From Scleroderma bovista (Eukaryota > Basidiomycota > Agaricomycetes > Boletales > Sclerodermataceae), in NCBI GenBank assembly GCA_037178675.1, contig JAYMGJ010000177.1, positions 1 through 64,000 of the forward strand: a stretch of 64,000 nucleotides of DNA. Direction: 5' to 3'. A model generated the notes under the pieces. The model worked only from the letters and a program-made list of their open reading frames with translations. It was not told the origin of the DNA and ran no database searches. Below, one piece after another: positions 35,670-47,564 of the stretch. The translations under genes were made by a program, and so were the position numbers. Positions within the stretch are counted from its first letter, which is position 1, and each line of letters opens with the position of its first letter.

Positions 35670-38014
35670 TTATTTACGGCGTCTCTTTGGGCTGGGCGTA
35701 GGGACATCGGCATCGGGCCGCTTTGGCCGCCTTCTTTGCCGTTCCGGTTGACTAGGCCCGGCAATGGCATTGACATGTTGAGCCCTGGCAATCCGGCATG
35801 TGCTGGCAGCCCGCTTCCCCTTGCCTCCAGAGTGTGTGGCATCATCATCCCCTGATCAACCACCCTCCATCCCATTTGTGTTGCCAATGGAATGCATAGT
35901 TAATTCACCAACTATCATTTGTCGGAATTGCTCAAATGGATATTGAAATAGGCAAACTTACATTCCACCGGCGCATCGGCTGTGTTCTTTTTAACCCGGG
36001 GCTTTGGCTTCATTGGTCCATTAGCATTGACGTTGCCGGGATCCATATGTGCTTTTTCTTATATGAGAATATGTGCCATTTCCAAGTAATTGAGACCAAT
36101 ACCCACCTTGCTGTTTAGGTTCGGCCGGCTGCCGTGCCATCAGTGCCTCTGATGCTCTTCGTCAAGATGGTCCCACCATCTGAGTCATCCTCTATATATA
36201 AACTTCATATTCTGACAACAAAAATATTCAAAGGAACTGACCAGGCTGTTCAATGGGCGTTGTATGGCTTGCGGACAGGGATGTTCCAAATGTAGGAGGA
36301 TCAAATGCTTGGAATATGGATGGGGTGTACCATCATCCTGGTTTGACTGGCATTGGTTTTTGTTTGTTGCACTGGACTCCCTCTCCTCTGGGGCCTCTTC
36401 TTTTATGCATGTCAATGGTTGCATAACATGGTTGAAAGATCCATACCAATTGTGCACCACCTCTTCCGACTGCTTGCAAGTTCCACATCTCGTGCCACAG
36501 GTTCTTTGAACCAGTCAAAACAAGTTGATAAAAGTATTCAGAACTAACCTTTCAGGGGCGGCTTTGCTGCACTTATCATTCCGGCCACTGAGTCCTCACA
36601 ATCTGATACTGGATCTTGTAATCCACCATCCATATCTCTCCATTTGTGAAATGTCAGTACATCTTCCAGATCTGTCACTTGCCTATCGTGCCAGAATTCC
36701 AGTACCTTTGTAACTTCCTGATTTGTGAGCCGGGTCGGCTCTTTGAACTCCCAATGCCGCGGCAGGTACACAGATGAAATGTAGATACCGGTCTTTGCAT
36801 GTATGGCAGCCCAAGGAACACTGGCACTTGGCTTGCCGCATGCCTTGCCTGCGGCAAGGGGTCAATTCTCTGTCTATTTACAAGGAAGAACTTACGATAA
36901 TGCCATGTCACAAAGGTCCTCATAACATCCTTTCTCTCCAATGCTTGCATATCGAGGATGATCGGAATCATTGGTGTGCCATCTTCCATTGTTGGTAAAA
37001 CAGTTTGCGGCCTCTTCTGCCCTTTCTTCTGGCAGAGCGTCGGTCCGGCATCTTCATCGCTATCATCGTGTTCTTCCCCTCCTATGGCCTGCTGTGCATA
37101 GGCATCCCAGTGGTGCTTGATGTCATCCCAATCGGCAAAGGTCTTCCCTTGTCCCAATGCCGAATTAAAGTCATGCCTGTGAATGTGAGTATACAAATAC
37201 CACAAGTGAGAAGTGACATACATTCCCATCATGGGCTGACCATTCCGGCCCTTCCATGCCGCCATCACAACCACCCGCATCCCACACTGCTGCCACATTT
37301 CCTGCGCAAACTGTTTGACATATTGTCGGCCTTTTGTCTCGGCCATTCTGTTTGCAGATGAATAATTGTCGAGATAACATGTCAAACTTACTCGGCCTGG
37401 ACCTCTGCTGGCGGCTGCTCCTCGTTCCATTCATCAGCCTGCTTTGCCGCAGCATCCCTTTCCTCCTGGGTGAGCTTCCCCATGATGCATCCTACCACCT
37501 TTTGGTAGCCTTTAATCATGCCTGTGCTTCCTTGGGCAATTCCGGCCCATTCGAATTCGGCTTTGATTTCTTTTTTCTTCGACTTCATTACGACTGATCT
37601 GGCAGTCCACCTACATCCATACTTTACTAGGGCCTTTCGGGCACGGGCTTGGCTGTGGTTATACAACCAATTTTTAATTGCCTGATATCACTGATGCATC
37701 AGTAGTCCATGTGAAGTTATGGAAATGGGGCGCACTTTTTTTTTCTTCTCCCATTCGTGTCCTTTGAGTGTGCTATTGGCAGGGAGATTTTTGATTTTTG
37801 CCTTCATGGCATTCTTCATACCTTTCCTTTGGTTGCTGTCAGCTGCCTTCCAGTCTTCCAAGGCTTCCTCAAGGACCTCAACCTCATCATCCCGGAGTTT
37901 TGTTTTTACCACATTTTGTGGTGCCTCTGTGCCCGATGAGTCAGAAGAATGGTCTTGCTCATCTTCTGTATCAGGATTCTCCATAGATCTGCTGGATGAA
38001 TGACTGCGGGCCAT
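35670..38014 (-). CDS. Conserved agaricomycete protein of unknown function on the KDZ element
   Basis: The reading starts MARSHSSSRSMENPDTEDE at 38014 with an acidic head, then DDEVEVLEEALEDWKAADSN. Next comes a conserved part: IKNWLYNHSQARARKALVKY, CRWTARSVVMKSKKKEIKAE and KLTQEERDAAAKQADEWNEE. It continues GRQYVKQFAQEMWQQCGMRV, TFADWDDIKHHWDAYAQQAI, DVMRTFVTWHYRKFF and LPRHWEFKEPTRLTNQEVTK. It ends with a basic tail PTPSPKRRRK at 35670. At least six introns. I recall such proteins as common unnamed agaricomycete products near KDZ elements. No catalytic motif is visible. Exon limits are approximate. It is divergent from the transposase gene. Confidence 0.55.
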
Positions 38015-38432
38015 GCTGTATGTTGAGTAGACTTAGATACTTTTTTGAGTGGTGCTGTGCTAGAGAAGTCCCGGACACTTTGTTGAAGGATTCCCAAGCT
38101 ATTGTTTCTCCCATGTCAATTAGTGTTCAATTCCTCCACGCCAACCTCTTTTGGAAAGTCCATTGGTGAGCTAGCTACTTCTGGGGCCGGCTATGTTGTT
38201 TGGCAGCTAACAAGCTATTTCCAGACTTTAACTTAGGATCTAATTCAGTAGTGGCCACCATATATGGGATTTTTGCATTGGTGCCTGATCTTCAAGTCCA
38301 TATTACAAAAGCTAGATCCAAATCAGCAGATCCAAAGATCCCTTTCCGATCACTGTCTGTGCTGTTTCAATGAGGCTTCAGTGAGATACAATGTGGAAAG
38401 ACTTTGTGCAGGGATTTCCTCATCAGATACCA
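38015..38432. promoter_or_regulatory. Divergent 5' region between the unknown gene and the KDZ transposase
   Basis: About 420 bases separate the minus-strand gene starting at 38014 from the plus-strand transposase. No defined promoter box is clear. Confidence 0.3.
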
Positions 38433-41400
38433 CTCATGGCAAAGTCCAAGATACAACCTGCTGGTAGCTCTACTCCGGTGGTTCATGTAACATGGCAGGC
38501 ATTCAAATCAAGGAGGGGATCTATTGATAAGATAGATGGTGAAGGCAACGCCCCGAAAGAAGGCCCGTCATGGAAAAGCTCCTTCAAATGACACTCCGAC
38601 CCAGTCAGCATCTATAGGATTAGAACAATCCCAACTGTTTCCAGATGATGGCCAGCCATACATTTCCATGGATGATCTTCCACCCCGAAAGAGAACAGGT
38701 GTGTCAAAGAATCAGGTGTGTGATTTATTCTGATCCTGCACTTGCCATGTCCTCCTGAAGGCATAATAGGACAGTTACTTATTGGCATGGTTGCCATACA
38801 AGCAGAGGTACCTCCAGGTCCTTCTGGACATGGAGGCACCCCCTCACCCAAGGGTCTGCATGTTGTGTCAAGGAGATGGCACGTACAGATGTGCTGAATG
38901 CATCCACCGGCCCTTGCTCTGCAGTTCCTGTTGCAGAAAGGAACACAAGTTGCGGCCCTTCCACCGGGTGGACCAATGGAACGGTACATTCTTTGAGGAA
39001 TCATCATTACGACTGGTGAGTCATCAATTCTACGTGGCATACAGCAACAACTCATTTAGAAGGCTGGGTTGGTGGTACACCTCGGCCATGGTGGGGATCC
39101 GTGTCCAAATGGCGGGATGGATGGTGAGGACATTGCTGGTGATGTTGAGGATGAATGGGAGGATATTCAGGACCAACCAAGACCACATCATCTTTCTGGA
39201 GGAACGGACAGGTCTTGCCTAACTGTAGTGCATACATCTGGGGTACATTTTTGCGATGTGAGGTATTGTAACTGTTCAGATGCAGGAGCTTCGCATTTGC
39301 AGTTGGTCAAAGCAGGACTCTTCCTGGCAACTACAAAGGAACCTAGGACTGTATTCACCTTCCAAGTATTGGATGACTTCATTATGGATAATGTGGAGTG
39401 CGGCACCTCTGCCATGAATTATTACAGCAAGCTTCGGCGAGTCACATCCAATGCATTTCCCGGCCTTGTACCGGTGAGTTCAAAGCATGATATTAAGGAC
39501 CCGATGACACCACCAACACTGATCCAAGAACAGATACAGAGAGCTACTCAGGGTGTCGAGGATGTGGAGGCTGTTAAAGCTGTTGAAATGTCAAGGTTTT
39601 CATCCAGGATCTCCTGATCCCAAGAGGGGGGAATTGGTGCTGTTCTGTCCGGCATGCCCACAACCAGGAGTAAACATTCCATCCAGTGAAGATGTAGACC
39701 TCTCAGAGTAAGTAATGTTTTATTTTTACTTGTACTTATTGAGCAGCTGCGCGATATAGGTGGAAATATTCTAGGACCATCGTGATGGATGGAAACTTCA
39801 AGGCCAAGCATATGCGACCAAAGAATTCAGCTAATGAAGTTTGGCTCATGGACGGAATGGGATTCATGGTTACAATGCTGGAATATAAGGATTATCTGGC
39901 CGGAACATTGAACCGGGTTGAGGTTTGTGATTGCACATGTTTACAATATGGTTCAGCATTGTAATGGAATTCACAGAAATCTGACTGTAGCAACCATCGA
40001 GCAGTAAACCAGGCAAATGCTAAAAGAAATCAGCTGGCATCTACTGGAATTGGCGGGTGTGCATGTGCGCGGCATGGATGCTTTGTACCCCATGCAATGG
40101 TTGACTTTCAGAAGGGAGAGCAGTATGTGCCGACATGTTGCATGCATTCCACCCTAACAGGAAGATAGGCAGGTAAATATGGATTATGCCCTGGCACATG
40201 CCATGCAACATGGGATGGATCCGCAACAAAAAGTCATAACCTTTTATGACATCAATTGCCAATACAGCAAAAACCTAAAGCACTGGCTAGAAGCAAACAA
40301 TTTTATATCCTTACCACCTGGGCTATGGATTCAACCTAGCATTGGGCTCTGGCATGTACATGGTCACAAGGCAGAATGTTTCACCCAATATGCTCCCAAT
40401 TTCATTTCTGGTGTAGGCCGCGTTGATGGTGAAATTATGGAGACTCTCTGGTCCTCTCTTAACATCATTTCGCCATCGGCCTGCGGAATGGCAACGCCGC
40501 ATAGACAGGAGCTGCTTGATTTTCAAATGAATGACAACCTTAAAGATGGTGCGGATGCGTGAGTGGTATCACAATATCTTGCAGATTTTGGGTGAAGTAT
40601 GCCAATGACATATTGCACAGCCATCTCCCTGAAAAGAAAATTGAAGAATGCTCAAGAGGCACTGATGTCCGCGGAAGGAGCATTTGCGGAGCTTGATACA
40701 AGGGTTCCGGTCGAATTGCATGAGCTTTGGGCACAGCAAGAGAAATCGGCTTTGGAGAATAGGGCTACTGATCCAAAATCAATGGACATATTTGAGGTGC
40801 AGCTGGAAAAAGGTATTTACTTGCTTGGCTGATTTCAAACCAATTTGATGTATATGACAGCTCAAACAACGAAGTCGATCGAAATGGATATTATAAGTAA
40901 TCAGGGACCGGATGGTCGTATGCGTGGGGCAGCAACATGGATGGCAAGGGTATTGAAAGCCGAAGAATCACAAATTATTTTGGCCATAGATGTCCGCCAC
41001 ATTCATGCAAGGGCGACAGAAACACAAAGGTTGTCTATTGCCCGCCGGCAGGACCGCCTGCAGATGCAAATTGATCGGCTCTGTGAATCAGCTTCCCAAT
41101 TTCTAGGCGAAGATTGGAATGAGGACATCTCGGATAATCTCATTTCCACAACGGACATCGATGAAGGTGATGGTGAAGATGTATTTTCAGACACATTCCA
41201 CCCACAAGATCCCAACTACTCGGATGCTGTGGTACTGCCCTTGCCGTCGTACCTGGGGATGCAGCAAGCCGATAGGTTGGGGCTTTTAACCATGGTGGAT
41301 CAGGAGTTACGATTGAGGGAAGGTCAGGCCAACGATGCTCTACATGAACTAAGGGTTTCGCTGGCACACAAGGCAGTCATCTTCCGGACCGATGTCAGAC

Positions 41401-41953
41401 ATGCCAGGACATACAATATGACTACGAGGGCCTGGGGGAAGGTGGGTAGTGCCGATGTGAAAGTGCAGTGGCATGCGGCAATATATCGTCAGTGCCGGAA
41501 ACAAATGATAGCATTGAATGCAAGCGGCAACACATTGAACCGATACAAAATGTTGAGGAAAGAAGACCTAAAGATCAGTGCAACCATTGCCGACCCAAAT
41601 GCAAGGGGTCATAGGGATGACACTTTGGCCTGGTTTTGGACAATGGATGTGCCGCGGGATACAGAGGTCAATGATTGGATGTCTGAATGTAAGATGATTG
41701 CTCCTCATGTTAACACCAACTGACATGTATAGTTTACCGGGTGCATTGGTTGAGGGCAAAAGCATTGCGAGACAGGTGAGACGAAGAGGTAAAACTATTG
41801 ACATGTGAAGCCACCTGGACAAGACAATTTCTTTCGTATAGGGAAACACTTTGGAGAGATCAAAAGGAGGAGGCTAATATGAGCGGAAAGATGGGGAGAG
41901 CATGCTATGCAGCAAAGCAATGTCAAATGTATGGTAGACTTGGTTGTGTATGA
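38433..41953 (+). CDS. KDZ transposase, with a late in-frame TGA
   Basis: This is the transposase of the enclosing element. The first exon is uncertain (MAKSK at 38433 in one frame, MVKATPRKK at 38536 in the next). Supported exons are 38536-38715, 38770-39015, 39060-39473, 39529-39707, 39760-39922, 39977-40122, 40169-40558, 40598-40812, 40861 to about 41699, and about 41741-41953. The CxC2-type cysteine cluster is CMLCQGDGTYRCAECIHRPL then CSSCCRKEHKLRPFHRVDQW. Then come VHTSGVHFCDVRYCNC, VLFCPACPQPGVN, TIVMDGNFKAKHM (first catalytic Asp), DCSNHRAVN, FYDINCQYSKN (second), and GLWHVHGHKAECF with GRVDGEIMETLWSSLN (Glu). A TGA at 41777-41779, where the family has Trp or another residue, cuts off about the last 60 residues. 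The catalytic core is complete, so partial activity is possible. Confidence 0.88.
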
Positions 41954-42378
41954 TTGGCATTGACCATCAGCATCAAATACCACTATATGGTATGCAAAGA
42001 GGACATATTTAAAATGGATCATCGAGTGGCTGTTAGTGGAGAAAACAAGGTGCAACTGCAAGGTATTTATGGGGTGCATACCTTGGAATGAATGGATGAT
42101 GGAATGGGAGGGTCATGAACAGTGGCACGTAGATTCGCTGGTAGCCGGAATGGAAAAGCCATGTACCAGCAGCAATTGAATGCCATGCATGCACACCCTT
42201 CGGCCAATATGTAAATATAAATCTGCCAAGGGAAGAGGTGCAATCATGGGCCTACCGGCTGTGGTCCTCGTAGTTCCATGACTGCTGGCATTGATAACAA
42301 TCAACTACCGCAGCTAGAAACCATTGTGTGCCAGTGCAACAGCTAGCTATAACCTATGTGTCATAGTTCACTGCATCA

Positions 42379-43243
42379 ATCATGCTGTTGTGTAGCGGCG
42401 TGTCAGGATGCTTCCAGCAGCGTGTGCCGCAATGATGATGATGCCAAATTGTTGATTGTGCCAGAATGTTGACTGTGCCGGAATGATGAATGTGCTGAAA
42501 GGTTGATTGTGCCGGAGGGCTGACTCTGCCGCAATGTTGAGCCAGAATGGTGATTGTGCCGAAATGATGATTGTGCCACAGTGTTGGCTCGGCTGCAATG
42601 TTGCCTGTGCCGGAGGGTTGAGTGTGCCGGAGTGTTGACTTAATGATGGTGCTGACGGAGTGTTGATTGTGCTGGCCTGTTGACTGCCAGGATGTGGATC
42701 CTGCCGGAGTGTTGACTGTGCTGCAAGGTTGATTGTGCCGGAGTATTGATTGTACTGGCCTGTCAACATTACGGCAGAGTCAACACTGCGGCACAAGCTG
42801 TCCAGGTCGAGCACGCTCTGAGGTAGGACTGTGCTGGAATGATGACTGTGCCGGACTGGTAATGGTGCCGGAGTGTTGACTGGGCCAGACTATTGATGGC
42901 GCCGAAGGGTTGATTGTGCTGATGGAGTGTTGATTGTGCCGGCCTGTTGACTGCCGGGATGTGGATCCTGCCGGAGTGTTGACTGTGCCGGAGTATTGAT
43001 TGTGCTGGCCTGTCAACATTACGGCAGAGTCAACACTGCGGCACAATCAACCCTCTGGCACAATCACCGTTCTGGCTCAACATTGTGGCAGAGTCAACCC
43101 TGTGGCACAATCAACCATTCAGCACATTCATCATTCCGGCACAGTCAACAGTTTGGCACAATCAACAATTCGGCACTATCATCATTGTGGCACACATTGC
43201 CGGAAGCATCCTGACACGCCACTACACAACAGCATGATTGATG
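42379..43243. repeat. Palindromic array of TTGTGCCGGAGTGTTGA motifs between KDZ and TET genes
   Basis: Arms of about 200 bases (42379-42580 and 43040-43243) are inverted repeats. Both begin ATCAATCATGCTGTTGTGTA and share GTGTCAGGATGCTTCC. Inside are dozens of TTGTGCCGGAATGTTGA-like words about 15-22 bases apart, mostly with a CpG. A block at about 42650-42795 is repeated directly at about 42915-43045. Words continue to about 43430. The array sits in the gap between the convergent 3' ends of the transposase and the dioxygenase. Confidence 0.8.
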
Positions 43244-43539
43244 CTAGATTAGTTCATGCTGCCAGAATTATAATTGTGCCGAACTGTTGAATCTGCCGGA
43301 AAGTGTTGACTATGCCAGAATGATGAATGTGCCGCCCTGTTGAATGTTTACACTTGACCAAGCCGGATCATTGTGATCATGCCGGAATCGACTTTGGGCT
43401 CGCCGAGCGGCACTACATCCCATCGGCACAACACACGTTCAGATAGTATCTACTACAAACTACTTCCAACAAATTTGGACTACATACCATCAGAATTACA
43501 TTTTAGTACAACAAACAATCATATCAGGAAGCTAATTAT

Positions 43540-44908
43540 TCAATGCTTCACCAGTGCATTGCGGACATTATCTGGCGTCACCCAATCAAGAGGCCATGGC
43601 ACCCTCAACCAATGGTGAATATTATCCCTCATATAATACGCCAAACAGCACCTCGCTCCATCAACCTCGTTGACGCCGTGCCGAAAGAGCCAGCCGGAAA
43701 ATGCAACGACAGTGCCGGGATTGTACAATACCTGAATCCCAAGACTGGGAATGTGCAGTGCACAATCATCATAATTACCGACACTGACTAGCATGTCATA
43801 CCAATCTGCTCGAGAGTGTGGGTCCCTGTGGAGGGGGGTACTTCGATTGACAATTAGCGAGATATTGGTGAAGACAGTGGACCAGTTTTCAAGTGCCGCC
43901 AGCATTCCGGGATCATGGCCGGTCGCCCAGTCAGTCAAGTGTTGCATGGCAAGGTGGCCGGCATGGTATAGAGGCAGATGGATAATAGAAAGAACACCTG
44001 AAAGTATTGCTGACGGAAGACATATATCCTTGCTCCATTGATAGCCCGTAGGACCGGCCAAAGCCTTGGACACCCCCGGAATGTCATTGGGGGTCTAGCA
44101 GAAGATCAAACAAGTGCATTGTCAAAAGAACAAGGTACTCACAGAATGGCCGAGCATGTGCCGTGCCGGAGAGAATTCCAAGCACCCGAAAATATCCACG
44201 TCATCCTTGAAATACTGGTGTGTTGTACGCCATGATTGATTAGTAATACTCTCTTCCAGTGGATCTGCAAGTGGATCAATGGATGCCGTGATGTGCTCCT
44301 AGAAACAAAGGCCTCAACAGTGGACAATGAGAGTGGAATGATACCATACTTGGATGCAGGGAGCTAGAGCTCCGGGAAGATACCACAATGCAATTGTGTC
44401 ACCTTCTCCCAGAATAATGGTGGGCCGGGAAAGGGTCCCAGTCAAAGAGGAAGGATGTCTACGGAGGACCCTAATCTCCTGTTGCTCATTTGTGCCGGAT
44501 TGCATTGGTCCAAGGCTTTCAGACAACCTAATCAAGTCAATGCCGCACGAAACTTCAGCGGATATCAAGCAAGGGATAATAGAACTATAAAAGAATTGGC
44601 TCACTCCGATTATGGTATGCCTGTGTGATGGTGGATACAATTTGGTTCATGGCTACAGTTGCGTCCACCGGCAGGGACAGAAGTGTTTCCGGGGTGGGGG
44701 AATTTAAGTCTGGGAATGCTTCATTCAGGAAGTGGCGCCGCATATATGATGCCATGATGTCAGACAAAGTATAGTTGGATGGCACAGCATTTGCACCGGC
44801 CATTGGATACAGGACGACTTTTGACAATGTGGGGAGTAAAAATTTTAGTGGGGGATGTGCGGCATCCTGCGGACATCTGTTTGCAAACAGCAATGCAACA
44901 CATTCCAT
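43540..44908 (-). CDS. TET/JBP-family 2-oxoglutarate/Fe(II) DNA dioxygenase
   Basis: The family oxidises 5-methylcytosine (TET) or thymine (JBP) in DNA using Fe(II) and 2-oxoglutarate. Four exons (44908-44605, 44552-44350, 44298-44143, 44094-43540) join in frame to about 405 residues with no stops. The double-stranded beta-helix shows LIVNRSTPLHRDPHSRADWY (iron-binding HxD in HRD), DMLVSVGNYDDCALHIPSLG, YNPGTVVAFSGWLFRHGV (distal His) and RCCLAYYMRDNIH (likely 2-oxoglutarate-binding Arg). Upstream conserved parts are ALWYLPGALAPC and FGCLEFSPARHML. It starts MECVALLFANRCP. It is convergent with the KDZ transposase across the palindromic array. Family knowledge suggests a nuclear enzyme acting on methylated transposon DNA. 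Substrate is not provable from sequence. Confidence 0.88.
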
Positions 44909-45170
44909 TATCGGCTAGATCCACTAAACAAGGCTGATCGGCGATTGGCCGGTGCGAAACAACACATGCCCAGTTGCACAATGTGGTAATTATGCATCAG
45001 GTGACATGTGGACCGTGAGAACATTGATTGCCTGAATGTTATAAGGCTTAGGGCGAATTGGCCATCACACCATCAATCATGAATACCACATCCGAACTGC
45101 GCGAAACCTGCGAACTGTCCATGGTATTGCAATACGTTGGAGTCCACTTTTGACGGATGGTGCACACAGT
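44909..45170. other. 5' region of the TET/JBP gene
   Basis: Non-coding sequence lies between the dioxygenase start and the small plus-strand gene. Short frames on both strands have no recognisable motif. Confidence 0.3.
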
Positions 45171-45863
45171 TCAACAACTGCCCGAGGGGATGCTGGCCAC
45201 AGCTGAATGGTATGCAAACATACAAACAGAAGTGGTAAGTGGAGAATGATTACATTTGATTAACACACTCATGAGCCCCCAGGCAAATTTAGAACGTGTG
45301 CTTGCCGCATGCCAGGCTATGGGTGCAAAGATGATATTGCCAATGATGGCAAGCAGGGTGCACAGAATGGTCGTACTAGAAGATCTGCCGCTGGCAAGAC
45401 TGTATGTGGCAATGCGACAGTTGAACGTCTATCATGCGAAGGCCGCCGAAGTCCAGGTTCCAAGTACGCTTCAAGTGGCAAACTCGTGGTGGGTAAATGG
45501 CCATGGCCCATGTACGGCAGGGTACAGCACGCGGCCGCTGCGGGACATGGTATCGGAGGCAGAGGCATTCTTTCCGCCGGACCTGGTATGCTCCCTTATT
45601 CATGTTGTGTTAGATACTAAAGCTTTTCCAAGGTTGCTGATAGAAAGGTCACCATTCTACTCACCGTTGGGTATACCTCCGACGAGGCCTTGTCAAATGC
45701 ACGGTACTTCTGCGACAATATGTTGCGGAGCTCGGACAATGCCCTCAAATATCATATAGAGGTGATGCAGCATTGTGCAAAAAGGATGGAGGACATTGAG
45801 ATGCTAACCCGTGCACCAAATGCATTGCGGCAGAAATGGGAGGAGTCTTTGGGTGGTAGGTAA
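45165..45863 (+). CDS. Small unrecognised gene at the right side of the KDZ element
   Basis: A plus-strand reading starts near 45165 (MVHTVQQLPEGMLATAEW), joins a second exon after GTAAGT..CCCAG (about 45236-45283; ANLERVLAACQAMGAKM), and ends with a helical stretch NMLRSSDNALKYHIEVMQHC and MEDIEMLTRAPNALRQKWEE before TAA at about 45863. The link between 45590 and 45640 needs a frame change, perhaps an intron GTATGC..ACTAAAG. Family unknown. Exon structure is weakly supported. Confidence 0.3.
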
Positions 45864-46539
45864 ACATTGTATGAATACCTACATATATGTTCATCACAAC
45901 AATAATTGGTTAATCAAATATTGGCCAAAGCGACACATGTGATATAATGTTGCCGGCCAAAGTCTGAGCTGCGGCTGCAACACCCGGCCAGGTTAACAAT
46001 GAGGCAGAAATCACACAGGGAACACATCGGCATGAATGGGAATAGCACATGTCTGGGTGGAGGTGTCATCTGCATCTTCCAATACAATGGGTGCCGCAAG
46101 TTGATACCTTATGCTGGTTGTCAAGTTTGCGGCTGTGATGGCTGTAACCAATCATGGCCGGGCGGCAGTGGTGGCCTCCACTATGACAAGTACAGCCGCG
46201 GTATCACGGCAAAAGAAAGGTATGCCACAGCAATGTGGCCAGAGAACCAGGGATAGCCGCTGCTGCTGAAGGACTGTTAGCAGCATGGCAGCCAAAGCAG
46301 CAGGGTAGCCATGGAATTGCGGCCAAGGGGCTAGAAGTAGCAGAGTAGGCCCCGCCTCCTGCAGTTCCCAAGGCACGCCGCTAAAGTGGTGTCACACAAT
46401 GTGTCAAGCCCCATATGATGGTGTCCCATGATTACATAACAGCCCCAGGTGCCGTATCATCTATATGAGCAGGAGGCCCTGGATATAGTGTTCTCTATTC
46501 TATTATAGAGCCCAACAAATAGGAGTGAGTAGGAGGGCT
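45864..46539. other. Non-coding right part of the KDZ element
   Basis: No gene is recognised. The stretch contains GCAGCAGGGTAGCC and GCGGCC words also found at 29380-29530, so the direct repeat may extend weakly into this part. Confidence 0.3.
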
Positions 46540-47110
46540 GCAGTGCCAGTGTCCCGTGCTTTGCATCAGGCCCTAAATATGGTTTGCCATTTCTGTTGGC
46601 AGGCCAGAGGAATAGTGTGTTTCGGGCTTTGATCAGGCTGTAACAACAGAGTCCCTTTCTTACCAAAGGGCCATGGAACTATTGTCCCTTGCATTCCAAT
46701 GGGCTGTGCAGAGACTGTACCTTTAAGGGGTGCTAGCCACAGGTGTGGTGTCCCATAACTCTGGGCAAGCCCTGGAGACAGCATCATTTATAGTCAGTGC
46801 GCCCAGCTCAGTCTGACAGGCAATGGCCATGGTATCCCATAGCATTGGGCAGGCCCTAGCAGAGGTGTTATCTAGCTATGCAGGCAAACCTTGCAAGTAC
46901 ATTTTAAAGTGACAAGCCATGAATGGGGTGTCCCAGAGGATTAAACAAGCCCTCAATGCGGGAACAACTATATAGTTGGGAAGGCATGTGGATAGGTGTC
47001 CCATTGAGTGCGTTGGGCCACAAAGTTGATCTCCCTGTATACCCATTAGGCCCTAGATACTATGACCTCTATATAGATGTATCGCCGTGCATATAGTGTT
47101 AAGTAACTAC
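46540..47110 (+). repeat. Right copy of the ~600 bp direct repeat
   Basis: This is the partner of 29500-30110 with many substitutions and a few small length changes. The divergence argues for an old duplication rather than recent LTR-type synthesis. Confidence 0.6.
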
Positions 47111-47129
47111 CGTTAGGCCAAGATCCGGC

Positions 47130-47290
47130 ACGAGGAACCGTCGGCACTAAATTGATGCAGCAATAGATGCGGCCGACACATAACACCCAGCACCACATAT
47201 CGTCGGCACCACATATCAGCGGCACAACATCTCATCGGCACATCATCTCGTTGAACATGCCGGAGTGTTGACTTTGCCACACTGTTGACC
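47130..47290 (+). repeat. GTCGGCAC/ATCGGCACA motif cluster, right side
   Basis: About eight GGCAC-type words in one orientation (CCGTCGGCACTAAATTG, ATCGTCGGCACCACATATC, CTCATCGGCACATCATCTC) are followed by three inverted words (TGCCGGAGTGTTGAC, TGCCACACTGTTGACC, TGCCGCAATGCTGATTGA). It mirrors the array next to the left direct repeat. Confidence 0.65.
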
Positions 47291-47564
47291 ATGCCGCAAT
47301 GCTGATTGACCAGCTCACTATGGTGTTATTGCTGCCGTCAGATTTCACCACACTGCCTCCATTGCGTACTGGCTCACTTATTCTATTGGTATGCTACTCC
47401 TCTGAGCCCGAGTATTTTCATGACAACACCCATTTGTCCGGCTTAAGACTTTCACCCTACCCCGTGATGACAACAGAGCCATGGGCCCACTGTTGTCACT
47501 TGGTGACAATGCTGTCGGGGGCTGACCCCTGTGATACAGCAAAGCTCTAGTCATAAGCCTCACT

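Noticed and set aside
41777..41811. A 35 base intron that would remove the TGA in the KDZ gene
   Set aside because: It is shorter than the other introns in the window (about 39-60 bases), and the sequence across it continues family-like residues in frame, so a nonsense change is the better reading.
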